Assembly (NCBI RefSeq): GCF_026790065.1
Contig: NZ_JALAMO010000007.1
Location: 680,829 to 744,828 of the forward strand
Direction: 5' to 3'
Length of the DNA stretch: 64,000 bases
Origin: Bacillus sp. N13C7
GTDB lineage: Bacteria; Bacillota; Bacilli; Bacillales; Bacillaceae
In this document: piece by piece, positions 1 to 7,147 of the stretch
How positions within the stretch are numbered: the stretch's first letter is position 1
Layout of the letters: each line of letters begins with the position of its first letter
The notes under the pieces: model-generated
What the model was told of the DNA's origin: nothing
What the model saw: the letters and a program-made list of their open reading frames with translations, nothing else
Databases searched by the model: none
Position numbers and translations under genes: made by a program

Positions 1-316
1 TGAACTGCTGGCGAGAAAAACTGCCCGGCCGCAGCCTGCCTCTTATATGCTGATTGGCATGTTTTCACTCATTGACACCCTGCTGCATAGAGAGATAGAG
101 GAGATTATTCAAGAATTGCCTTTAATAGATGAAGTCGGGCAAGCGTTATTAGGCCATCAAAACGACTACTATCAAATGCTTGAGCTTGTGAAATTAATTG
201 AAAGCAACAACTGGGACACTTGCACAGAATTAGGCAAAGAACTGGACAAAGAAGAAGCGTACGAATGTTATCTTGAGGCTCTGGAATGGTGTCATAAGCT
301 TATGGACGCAAAATAA
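1..316 (+). CDS. pdeH: C-terminal end of PdeH (YuxH), cyclic-di-GMP phosphodiesterase; 5' part outside window
   Basis: The reading frame is open from the left edge (first full codon at base 2) and ends with TAA at 314-316, so this is the last ~104 codons of a longer gene. The visible part is an all-helical, leucine-rich stretch containing MLIGMFSLIDTLL and a tail rich in Glu/Lys, as in the C-terminal HDOD-like half of EAL-HDOD proteins. In B. subtilis the gene next to yuzC and degQ is yuxH, known as pdeH, which degrades c-di-GMP. The catalytic EAL domain itself is not in the window, so the identity rests on gene order and on the match of the tail. Its last 25 bases overlap the end of the convergent yuzC. 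Confidence 0.75.
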   Translation, partial: ELLARKTARPQPASYMLIGMFSLIDTLLHREIEEIIQELPLIDEVGQALLGHQNDYYQMLELVKLIESNNWDTCTELGKELDKEEAYECYLEALEWCHKLMDAK

Positions 317-660
317 TTGCGGTCTTCAGACCACCGCAAAGCAAGAATGATTCGGCTTTGCGTTCCGATAAGGCTGATGTAGATGCCGTCGGGATTAAAG
401 ACCGCATCCACTTCATGCCGGACGCCCATTTGTTTGACCAGGCGCTTTACAGATGGTTTATCTGACTGCTCGGCTGCGGTCAGGATGCGGCGCGAGAGCT
501 CCCGCGAGCCCGCAATGCGGCTGAGAACGAGCTGCGCATCGGTGAAGAGCCCTGCTGCCTCCCGTGCTGAGCGGATAAAGGTATCTGTATTGACTGCGGG
601 AGCAGGAGGGCGGCGTATCTCATACGGATAGGCGTAAAACCAAGGATAACGATATCTCAT
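292..660 (-). CDS. yuzC: YuzC, small protein of unknown function
   Basis: A 122-residue protein with a Tyr/Pro-rich N-terminus (MRYRYPWFYAYPYEIRRPPAP) followed by a mixed helical body. No membrane segment or known catalytic motif is visible. The ATG at 660 has a GAGGTG Shine-Dalgarno 5 bases upstream, which settles the start. The gene is convergent with pdeH and overlaps its end by 25 bases. An aromatic and proline-rich N-terminus resembles some spore-associated small proteins, but that is only an impression. Identification as yuzC is from position between pdeH and degQ; function is not known. Confidence 0.75.
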   Translation of the reverse strand: MRYRYPWFYAYPYEIRRPPAPAVNTDTFIRSAREAAGLFTDAQLVLSRIAGSRELSRRILTAAEQSDKPSVKRLVKQMGVRHEVDAVFNPDGIYISLIGTQSRIILALRWSEDRNYFASISL

Positions 661-725
661 GGGAGCACCTCACACAAAAGGATGTTTCTATATATATAGA
701 TCTCAAATAGCCGAATATGACAAAG

Positions 726-762
726 CGAAAAGGCCACAACTTTAGCGTTGCGGTCTTTTTCG
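726..762. other. Imperfect stem-loop flanked by A/T runs in the yuzC-degQ gap
   Basis: Arms CGAAAAGGCCACAAC (726-740) and GTTGCGGTCTTTTTCG (747-762) pair with a wobble, a mismatch and a one-base slip, loop TTTAGC. The A-rich left arm and T-rich right arm give it the look of a bidirectional terminator, but no annotated gene ends here. The rest of the 461-base gap (661-1120) holds the yuzC and degQ control regions; no further open frame is convincing. Confidence 0.4.
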
Positions 763-975
763 GTGTTTGTCGGTCAGGATACGCCAAGAATCGCATATTC
801 AATTTTGAAAATACGGGACGAAGGACTATAGTCTTGCTAAGTAAAAATGCGAAACACCATAAAATCAAGGGAATTAAGAATCTTTCTCAATTTCAGCCGA
901 AATAAACGCTCCCTTTCATAGAAATATAGTCCCGTTCTTGGTGTGATCCCTTTGAGTATAAGGACCTATTGAGAT

Positions 976-991
976 TTGCGGTGTCACGCAG
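976..991 (+). promoter_or_regulatory. Candidate ComA box upstream of degQ
   Basis: TTGCGGTGTCACGCAG fits the ComA dyad TTGCGG-N4-CCGCAA with a perfect left half and 4 of 6 in the right half. It lies about 145 bases before the degQ ATG and about 45 bases before a weak -10-like TACACT (1036-1041) that has no good -35, as expected for an activated promoter. ComA is known to activate degQ in B. subtilis. Confidence 0.6.
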
Positions 992-1120
992 GATCTTTTT
1001 GCATACTTTTCGGTGAAAAATAAGCCGAAAGAAGATACACTATTAGTAACAGATCAAATACCTAGGACTCGTTCACCATACACAATTCATTGATCTTTCA
1101 AAAAAAGGAGTGTGGAAACG

Positions 1121-1261
1121 ATGGAAAAGAAACTTGAAGAAGTAAAACAATTATTATTCCGACTCGAACTTGATATTAAAGAAACGACAGATTCATTACG
1201 AAACATTAACAAAAGCATTGATCAGCTCGATAAATACAATTATGCAATGAAAATTTCGTGA
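1121..1261 (+). CDS. degQ: DegQ, small activator of the DegS-DegU phosphorelay
   Basis: A 46-codon gene too short for most ORF cut-offs. The peptide starts MEKKLEEVKQLLFRLEL and ends YNYAMKIS; it is a single charged amphipathic helix, the same length as B. subtilis DegQ and differing from the remembered 168 sequence at only a few positions. DegQ stimulates phosphotransfer from DegS to DegU, raising exoenzyme and poly-gamma-glutamate production. AAAAAAGGAG ends about 10 bases before the ATG. A strong terminator follows directly, so degQ is a separate unit from comQ although it lies just upstream. A ComA-box-like site is upstream. Confidence 0.95.
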   Translation: MEKKLEEVKQLLFRLELDIKETTDSLRNINKSIDQLDKYNYAMKIS

Positions 1262-1263
1262 AA

Positions 1264-1290
1264 AAGACTTGGAAACAAGTCTTTTTTTTC
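1264..1290 (+). terminator. degQ terminator
   Basis: AAGACTTG (1264-1271), GAAA tetraloop, CAAGTCTT (1276-1283), then an uninterrupted T run to 1289. Begins three bases after the degQ stop. Confidence 0.9.
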
Positions 1291-1444
1291 GTTCTTCCCG
1301 TACAATAAATGGATAAAGTATTATATGATTGTTAAAAAACGAAAAACCTGCTGTCCTTTAAATGTCCCATTTAGTAAAATGGAAGGGGAGGGGGAAGTCG
1401 TTATTGAGCAGATATGTTTAGATTCTGTCCGAATCAAGGAGAAA

Positions 1445-2314
1445 ATGAAGGAGATTGTAGTTGAAAATATTTTAAATGAAGACTTAAAAACAAAACTTAT
1501 ATCTTTTATTGAAGAAAAAAAACAATTTTCATTTGCAGAATTAGCGTATCACCATTACATAGCTTTTGACGGAAAAGATGTTACAGCAATTGAGTTGTTG
1601 GCTTCTGGTATAGAACTTTTAATTTTATCTGCTGACATTTTTGACGATATTGAGGATAAGGACAATCTTCAGGCTTCTTGGATGAAAATAGATCCTTCGA
1701 TAGTGATTAACGCAGCCACTGTACTTTATACATTAAGTTTGCAAGTGATAAGTTTAGTTTCTGACAATCCGCAACATTTAAGTCTGACTTTACAATATTC
1801 ACTCCAATCTTTACAAGGGCAACATGCAGATTTAAATGTAACAGTCTCTTCAGAATCAGAGTATATTGAAATGATTAAACTTAAGTCAGGTTCTCTTGTA
1901 ACATTGCCTAGTGTTCTTGGTGTATATTTGGCAACTGGAGAATTTAATGAAACAGTTGAGGAGTATTCACGTTATTTGGGTATAGTCGAACAAATTGCGA
2001 ATGATCACCATGGGCTATATTATCCTGACAATAATGACATAAAAACTAGACACAATCTTGCCTTCTACTATCTAAAAAATAAATATAACCAATCATCGAT
2101 TGACTTATTAAATTTTTATGCGCAAGAAAATAATCAGATAAATAATATGGATGAATTGAAAAAGAAGTTACAAGAATCAGGTGTAATCCAATATTTAAAT
2201 GTTATTAAAAATATAGCACTGGAAAATTTTAAAGAATCATTCAAAAAACTGAGATTAGATGAACAAAGAAAGAATCAACTACTTGATCAATTATTAAGGG
2301 GGAATATAAATTGA
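1445..2314 (+). CDS. comQ: ComQ, isoprenyl transferase that processes and modifies the ComX pheromone
   Basis: A 289-residue member of the isoprenyl diphosphate synthase fold. The first aspartate-rich motif is visible as DIFDDIEDKDN, with D67, D68 and D71 in the positions needed to hold Mg2+ and prenyl diphosphate. ComQ attaches an isoprenoid to the tryptophan of pre-ComX and is required for its release. I start at 1445 because MKEIVVENILNEDL aligns with the known ComQ N-terminus and AAGGAG lies just upstream; the frame is open 40 codons further up, to 1325, but that part has no family match. The sequence is AT-rich and far from the 168 allele, as expected for a different pherotype. The stop overlaps the comX start (TTGA). 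Confidence 0.93.
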   Translation: MKEIVVENILNEDLKTKLISFIEEKKQFSFAELAYHHYIAFDGKDVTAIELLASGIELLILSADIFDDIEDKDNLQASWMKIDPSIVINAATVLYTLSLQVISLVSDNPQHLSLTLQYSLQSLQGQHADLNVTVSSESEYIEMIKLKSGSLVTLPSVLGVYLATGEFNETVEEYSRYLGIVEQIANDHHGLYYPDNNDIKTRHNLAFYYLKNKYNQSSIDLLNFYAQENNQINNMDELKKKLQESGVIQYLNVIKNIALENFKESFKKLRLDEQRKNQLLDQLLRGNIN

Positions 2315-2532
2315 AACATATCGATAAAATCATCAGCCATCTAGTAAACAATCCGGAAGCTTTTGATCAATTTAAGAATGGGAATTTAACCTTGCTAAAT
2401 ATAAATGAAAAAGAAAAGAAAGCAATATTATATGCGTTTGAAGAAGGAGAGGCACCGAGAACAAGCAATTGGCCTCCTATAGAAACTATCAGTAGTTTTT
2501 TTGAGGACGATAAAAGAAAAAGTTTTATTTAA
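2311..2532 (+). CDS. comX: ComX competence pheromone precursor, unusual long-tailed pherotype
   Basis: A 73-residue pre-pheromone. The N-terminal part (HLVNNPEAFDQFKNGNLTLL) has the usual ComX leader pattern: a hydrophobic helix, an N-P-E turn, and a second helix. The only tryptophan is W54, in RTSNWPPIE, followed by 19 residues ending DDKRKSFI. In most ComX alleles the prenylated Trp is within a few residues of the C-terminus, so either the mature peptide is longer or the tail is trimmed. Start is TTG at 2311 with AAGGGGG nine bases upstream; it overlaps the comQ stop. Secreted signal, read by ComP encoded next door. Confidence 0.92.
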   Translation: MKHIDKIISHLVNNPEAFDQFKNGNLTLLNINEKEKKAILYAFEEGEAPRTSNWPPIETISSFFEDDKRKSFI

Positions 2533-2547
2533 TTATGGGATGATGAG

Positions 2548-4860
2548 ATGCACAGAAATAATAACTTCTATAAATACTTGTCTCTAGCTTTTATCATTTT
2601 AAGTTTTGTTTATGTTATCTACCTCTCTTATATTTCTGTTTTTAATATCTTTGTAGGTGCGGATGTGAAGATTAATGAACAGGGTAAGTTAGAGGTTACC
2701 AAAGTTGTGGATTATACAGATGAATATTATTCAGGTGTAAAAAAAGGTGACATTATTCTTGAAGTTAATGGGCAAAAAGGAAACGAAATCCAATTAGAGA
2801 GCGGAAGATTGGTTAACGTAGAAAGTTTAACAGTTGAGAGAGATAATAAATCATTTCATTTACAAAATGTAAGTCTAATAAGTGAAGAAAATTTATTTAT
2901 GTATCTCATTCCACTCATATCTTATTCAATCTGTTTATTTTGTATATTTTTTGTTTACAGAATAAATAAAGTAAGAAAATCACCTTCTGCTTTTGTTTTA
3001 ATCTTATTTTTGTTATTTGTATCAGTAGCATATGTAAGTGCCTGCGGGGCAAGAAGAGGTGAAGAGGTCAGCACTTACCTGCTTGTCCTTACTTTAGTAA
3101 GTTGTCCAATTTTATATATACATTTCATATATAAATACTTTGCGGAATTGGGCACTAAGTTATTCAAAAAGAAGATTTTAATTATTATGTATATACTTCC
3201 ACTTGTAAACCTGTTACTAGAAGCTGTTTTGAGTAATAGATTAAATTCTTCGGCTTTTTTGTCTAACTTGAACTTGATTTCCTTTTTTATCCTTGTCCTT
3301 ACTGTATCTATTCTTATCCATCAAGGGATTAAAAAAATCAAACAAAATGAGCAAAAGTCAATTTTAAAAATTCTTGCTTATATAAATATCCTGGCTTTTA
3401 GTCCCTTTATTATCTTTTTTGTTATTCCTTATGTGTTGTTTGATAAGTATCTTTCACCCTTTAGTTTGGCAGCTTTTACACTTGTTATACCTTTTTCTTT
3501 AGTGTATCAATTTATGACAAATAGACTTTATAATATTGACTTTGTTGTAGGACGGCTTAAGTACTATGGATTTTTAGCCATTACACCGACTGTTATTGTG
3601 GTCACCATATTTAATTACATTCAAAAACCAGAAGATAACTTTTACTCCGTTAAACTAACAGTTGTAATATATTTGCTTATGTTTGCTGTCTTTTACTTTA
3701 AAGAAATCATTGATTTTCGTTTCAAGTTGAAAAGATTCACAGAGAAATTTAATTATCAAGATGGAATTTTTAAATTTACTCAGTTGATTAAGCAAGCATC
3801 ATCGGTAGATCAAGTACTTAATCACTTTAAAAATACAATCCTAGAAGTATTAAACATAGATAATGCTTGCGTGTATGATAATTCTAAAGGGGAAATCACC
3901 CTCCTTAGTAAGAACAACAGTAAAGATCTGACTTATAAAAGTCATGAGCAATATGTGAAAAAATTTTCTGGTGATATCGGTAAAATTAAAGAGTTTAAAC
4001 AAGGTTTTATTATTAAAATAGGTGAACGGGGAGACAGATCATTTTTAGTACTCTGTTTCTCAAGTTATAATACTTTTAAATTAACAAGAGATGAAATTGC
4101 ATGGCTTCAAACGTTAGCGTTTTATACAAATGTCTCATTGGAAAACGTCATGAAAATCGAAGAATTGATGGTGCATCTTGAGGATTTAAAACAACAAGAA
4201 TCCAACCCCGTATGGCTCAAAAAACTCATGTACACGATCGAAGAAAAACAACGTTCCGACCTCGCTCGCGATCTCCACGATTCCGTTCTTCAGGATCTGA
4301 TCTCCTTAAAACGCCAGTGTGAGCTGTTTTTGGCTGATTTTAAGAAGGACGATAATCCGTGCCGGGAAGAGGTGCAGGACAAGCTTGTACAGATGAATGA
4401 GCAGATGTCTGATGTGATTTCGATGACGAGGGAGACGTGTCATGAGCTGCGGCCGCAGCTTCTGTATGATCTGGGATTGGTGAAGGCGCTGTCGAAGCTG
4501 GTGGCGCAGCAGCAGGAGCGGGTTCCGTTTCATATCCGTTTAAATACCGGCAGATTTACGGCGTCGCTTGATTTGGATTCGCAGCTGAATTTGTACCGGA
4601 TTATCCAAGAGTTTCTGTCTAATGCGGTCAAGCACTCTCAGGCGACGGATGTGCTGATTATGCTGATCAGCATTCAAAACAAAATCGTTCTTCATTATGA
4701 GGACGATGGCGTAGGGTTTGATCAAGAAAAAACTAGTGAGCATTCCATGAGCATGGGGCTTTCTGGCATTAAGGAGAGAGTCAGGGCTTTAGATGGGCGC
4801 CTTCGGATTGAAACAAGTGAAGGGAAGGGCTTTAAGGCTGATATTGAAATCGAATTGTAA
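2548..4860 (+). CDS. comP: ComP, membrane histidine kinase receptor for ComX
   Basis: A 770-residue sensor. One membrane helix near the N-terminus (about 10-35) precedes a PDZ-like extracytoplasmic loop (VKKGDIILEVNGQ, about 65-80), then a run of further membrane helices to about residue 390. A linker leads to the HisKA_3-type dimerisation domain with the phospho-acceptor H577 in LARDLHDSVLQD, an N-box (FLSNAVKH) and a G-box (DDGVGFDQ, about 719-726). ComP phosphorylates ComA on binding ComX. ATG at 2548 follows GGGATGATGAG. The first ~545 residues are AT-rich and pherotype-specific; from about base 4200 onward the sequence becomes GC-richer and nearly identical to the common B. subtilis kinase domain. 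Confidence 0.95.
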   Translation: MHRNNNFYKYLSLAFIILSFVYVIYLSYISVFNIFVGADVKINEQGKLEVTKVVDYTDEYYSGVKKGDIILEVNGQKGNEIQLESGRLVNVESLTVERDNKSFHLQNVSLISEENLFMYLIPLISYSICLFCIFFVYRINKVRKSPSAFVLILFLLFVSVAYVSACGARRGEEVSTYLLVLTLVSCPILYIHFIYKYFAELGTKLFKKKILIIMYILPLVNLLLEAVLSNRLNSSAFLSNLNLISFFILVLTVSILIHQGIKKIKQNEQKSILKILAYINILAFSPFIIFFVIPYVLFDKYLSPFSLAAFTLVIPFSLVYQFMTNRLYNIDFVVGRLKYYGFLAITPTVIVVTIFNYIQKPEDNFYSVKLTVVIYLLMFAVFYFKEIIDFRFKLKRFTEKFNYQDGIFKFTQLIKQASSVDQVLNHFKNTILEVLNIDNACVYDNSKGEITLLSKNNSKDLTYKSHEQYVKKFSGDIGKIKEFKQGFIIKIGERGDRSFLVLCFSSYNTFKLTRDEIAWLQTLAFYTNVSLENVMKIEELMVHLEDLKQQESNPVWLKKLMYTIEEKQRSDLARDLHDSVLQDLISLKRQCELFLADFKKDDNPCREEVQDKLVQMNEQMSDVISMTRETCHELRPQLLYDLGLVKALSKLVAQQQERVPFHIRLNTGRFTASLDLDSQLNLYRIIQEFLSNAVKHSQATDVLIMLISIQNKIVLHYEDDGVGFDQEKTSEHSMSMGLSGIKERVRALDGRLRIETSEGKGFKADIEIEL

Positions 4861-4878
4861 TGGTTTTATAACGTAAAC

Positions 4879-4904
4879 GACTTGGCACAGGCCAAGTCTT
4901 TTTT
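4879..4904 (+). terminator. Hairpin with T run between comP and comA
   Basis: GACTTGG (4879-4885), loop CACAGG, CCAAGTC (4892-4898) then TTTTTT. It would lower read-through from comQXP into comA. TATAAA directly after may act as a -10 for a separate comA promoter (weak evidence). Confidence 0.7.
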
Positions 4905-4940
4905 ATAAAATGGAAAAGAGTGAGTAAAAGGGAGGAAAAC

Positions 4941-5585
4941 ATGAAAAAGATACTAGTGATTGATGACCATCCGGCTGTCATGGAAGGCACCAAGACAATT
5001 TTGGAAACGGATTCGAATTTGTCTGTTGATTGTCTCAGTCCTGAACCGAGCGAACAGTTTATCAAGCAGCATGATTTCTCGTCATATGATCTCATTTTAA
5101 TGGATTTGAATTTAGGCGGCGAAGTCAATGGGATGGAGCTTTCTAAACAGATTTTACAAGAGAATCCTCATTGCAAAATTATCGTGTATACCGGTTATGA
5201 GGTCGAGGATTATTTCGAGGAAGCGATTCGCGCGGGTCTGCACGGTGCCATCAGCAAAACGGAATCTAAAGAAAAGATCACCCAATACATATACCACGTA
5301 CTCAACGGAGAAATTTTAGTCGATTTTGCTTATTTTAAACAGCTGATGACTCAGCAAAAAACAAAGCCGGCTCCTTCCTCTCAAAAAGAACAAGATGTGC
5401 TCACACCTAGGGAATGCCTGATTCTTCAAGAAGTTGAAAAGGGATTTACAAACCAAGAAATCGCAGATGCGCTTCATTTGAGCAAGCGGTCCATTGAATA
5501 CAGCCTGACATCGATTTTCAATAAGCTGAATGTCGGTTCCCGGACGGAAGCGGTTTTGATTGCAAAATCAGACGGTGTACTTTAA
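4941..5585 (+). CDS. comA: ComA, NarL-type response regulator of competence and surfactin
   Basis: 214 residues. The receiver domain starts KKILVIDDHP with the acidic pair near residues 8-9 and the phospho-acceptor D55 in LILMDLNLGG; conserved T/K positions follow (VYTGYE; SKTESKEK). The C-terminal LuxR/NarL helix-turn-helix spans about 150-205 (LTPRECLILQEVEKG, TNQEIADALHLSKRSIEY). Phosphorylated by ComP, it binds TTGCGG-type dyads at srfA, degQ and rap genes. ATG 4941 has GGGAGG seven bases upstream; an in-frame extension further up has no such signal. This protein is conserved, unlike the upstream comQXP part. Confidence 0.97.
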   Translation: MKKILVIDDHPAVMEGTKTILETDSNLSVDCLSPEPSEQFIKQHDFSSYDLILMDLNLGGEVNGMELSKQILQENPHCKIIVYTGYEVEDYFEEAIRAGLHGAISKTESKEKITQYIYHVLNGEILVDFAYFKQLMTQQKTKPAPSSQKEQDVLTPRECLILQEVEKGFTNQEIADALHLSKRSIEYSLTSIFNKLNVGSRTEAVLIAKSDGVL

Positions 5586-5604
5586 ATAAAGGGAGTTGTA
5601 TATG

Positions 5605-5985
5605 ATGGATATGAAACACACATTGCTTGAAGCGCTTGGAATTGAGATTGTTGAAAGCACAGCGGAACGATGCGTTGCGGTCATGCCGGTGGATCATCGG
5701 ACAGTGCAGCCGTTCGGATATTTGCATGGGGGCGCTTCAGTTGCTCTGGCGGAGACCGCAGCGAGTGCAGGTGCGCTAAATCTGATTGATCACACAACAC
5801 AAGCTTGTGTCGGTTTGGAGATTAACGCCAATCATTTGAAATCCGTAAAGGAAGGAACGGTAAAGGCAGTAGCAGAGCCTGTCCATAAAGGCAGAACGAC
5901 CATTGTCTATCAAATTCACATTTATGACGAGCAAGAGAGGCTGATCTGTATATCCAGATGTACGCTGGCTGTCATCAAAAAATAA
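5605..5985 (+). CDS. yuxO: YuxO, hotdog-fold thioesterase
   Basis: A 126-residue PaaI/YbgC-type hotdog protein. The signature HGGASVALAETAASAG carries the typical active-site region (HGG and the Glu/Ala helix) and the C-terminal strands include GLEINANHLKSVKEG. Such proteins hydrolyse acyl-CoA thioesters; the closest named relatives are 1,4-dihydroxy-2-naphthoyl-CoA and phenylacetyl-CoA thioesterases. The true substrate here is not shown. Start may be ATG 5602 or 5605, both downstream of AAAGGGAG. It follows comA by about 20 bases and is likely co-transcribed with it; a bidirectional terminator follows. Confidence 0.88.
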   Translation: MDMKHTLLEALGIEIVESTAERCVAVMPVDHRTVQPFGYLHGGASVALAETAASAGALNLIDHTTQACVGLEINANHLKSVKEGTVKAVAEPVHKGRTTIVYQIHIYDEQERLICISRCTLAVIKK

Positions 5986-6024
5986 AAAAACAGCCGGAAC
6001 TCTGCCTGTCCGGCTGCTTATTTT
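5982..6024. terminator. Bidirectional terminator between yuxO and mrpG
   Basis: CAGCCGGA (5991-5998) and TCCGGCTG (6009-6016), A run on the left and T run on the right, so it can end both yuxO (plus) and the mrp operon (minus). Confidence 0.88.
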
Positions 6025-6398
6025 TATAAGTAAGAATCCTCTTTTCGTTTAATTACAAAGTTTCTGATCCCGTTATAGTCATCCTGTACACTTCTTTCAT
6101 CAAGCTTGACGCCGGAGTTGTACGCAGCACGGCAGATCAAGTGTCCCCCGACAGGCGACGTAATAAAGATAAAGAAAATCCCGAGCAGGATTTTAGCTGA
6201 TATTTCCCCGGTTATAAACCACAAAAAGAAGAAGACACCGAGCAGAACCATATTAACGCCTAACGTAGACCCTTTAGAAGCAGCGTGTGAGCGTGTATAC
6301 ATATCAGGAAGACGCAGCGTCCCAAATGAAGCGGCCAGGCAAACAAGAGAGCCGAGCAAAATGAATACTGCCACGATGATTTTAGCGATCTCGATCAT
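6024..6398 (-). CDS. mrpG: MrpG, subunit of the Mrp Na+/H+ antiporter
   Basis: 124 residues with three membrane helices; the MnhG/PhaG family pattern [23 protein letters not shown] is visible around residues 25-47 (given here in parts: LRLPDMYTR and AASKGSTLG). Last gene of the seven-gene mrp operon, whose products form one hetero-oligomeric membrane complex that exports Na+ for protons. Its start overlaps the end of mrpF by 17 bases, which suggests translational coupling. The soluble C-terminus is charged. Confidence 0.95.
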   Translation of the reverse strand: MIEIAKIIVAVFILLGSLVCLAASFGTLRLPDMYTRSHAASKGSTLGVNMVLLGVFFFLWFITGEISAKILLGIFFIFITSPVGGHLICRAAYNSGVKLDERSVQDDYNGIRNFVIKRKEDSYL

Positions 6399-6666
6399 TT
6401 TCGATAATCTCTCCTTTCTCCAGAAACTTGGAAAATGCGATTGTTCCGATAAACGATAAGATCCCCAGCAGCAAAATTATATCCAGAAACGCACTTGTTT
6501 TCAGCAAAATGGAGACAAGCGCCGTGATCGCGATCAGATTGATGCCGATTGCATCCAGAGCCACAACCCGGTCAGGCACAGTCGGCCCTTTGATAACACG
6601 AATGACATACAAAAGGGTAGACACTGCCATAATGCCGAGCGCGATTTGCAAGATCAGCGTAAACAT
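6382..6666 (-). CDS. mrpF: MrpF, subunit of the Mrp Na+/H+ antiporter; also linked to cholate efflux
   Basis: 94 residues with three predicted membrane helices; the MnhF/PhaF motif [15 protein letters not shown] lies after helix 1. The conserved Asp in this motif is a key feature of the family. It overlaps mrpE by one base and mrpG by 17 bases. In B. subtilis MrpF has also been tied to bile-salt (cholate) resistance. Confidence 0.95.
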   Translation of the reverse strand: MFTLILQIALGIMAVSTLLYVIRVIKGPTVPDRVVALDAIGINLIAITALVSILLKTSAFLDIILLLGILSFIGTIAFSKFLEKGEIIENDRDR

Positions 6667-7142
6667 CAGCGGCTCACCTCCTGTATGGCTTTCTCAAATG
6701 ACTCTCGAATATCAAAAATGGCTTTTTCTGCATCCTCAATATCCATCGCGTGAATATAAAGAATCGTCCTGTCATCGGAGATATCCATCACCAGGGTTCC
6801 CGGCGTTAATGTAATGAGCAGTGACAGCAGGGTGATTTCCCAATCCTTCGTGAGCTCTGTTTTAAAAGCAAAAATGCCCGGTCTGATATTCAGTTTCGGC
6901 GATAGGACTGTTTTCATCACACTGACATTGGCAAGGTACAGTTCCTTTAGAAAAATCAAAAAGAGTTTGATGATAGAACACATTTTCCATAGATAAAACC
7001 GGCGGGTAAAAAAGCGCCGGAAGAAAAAGAGAGAGAGCATTCCCAGCATATAGCCTGTGATAAATCCTGCGGCGCTTGGATCATTGCTCAAAAACATCCA
7101 GCAAAATGCGAGAAACACATTTAATAACATTTGAAAAGCCAT
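6666..7142 (-). CDS. mrpE: MrpE, subunit of the Mrp Na+/H+ antiporter
   Basis: 158 residues; two or three N-terminal membrane helices, then a cytoplasmic domain with the family signature TLTPGTLVMDISDDR and the tail LYIHAMDI. MnhE/PhaE proteins are needed for assembly of the complex. It lies five bases after mrpD and shares a base with mrpF, so it is firmly within the operon. Confidence 0.95.
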   Translation of the reverse strand: MAFQMLLNVFLAFCWMFLSNDPSAAGFITGYMLGMLSLFFFRRFFTRRFYLWKMCSIIKLFLIFLKELYLANVSVMKTVLSPKLNIRPGIFAFKTELTKDWEITLLSLLITLTPGTLVMDISDDRTILYIHAMDIEDAEKAIFDIRESFEKAIQEVSR

Positions 7143-7147
7143 GCGAT

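Noticed and set aside
317..341. TTGCGG...CCGCAA palindrome at the end of yuzC as a ComA box
   Set aside because: The halves are separated by 13 bases instead of four and it lies inside yuzC near no promoter; more likely chance.
1325..1444. N-terminal extension of ComQ by 40 codons
   Set aside because: Frame is open, but the family sequence begins at 1445 and AAGGAG lies just before it.
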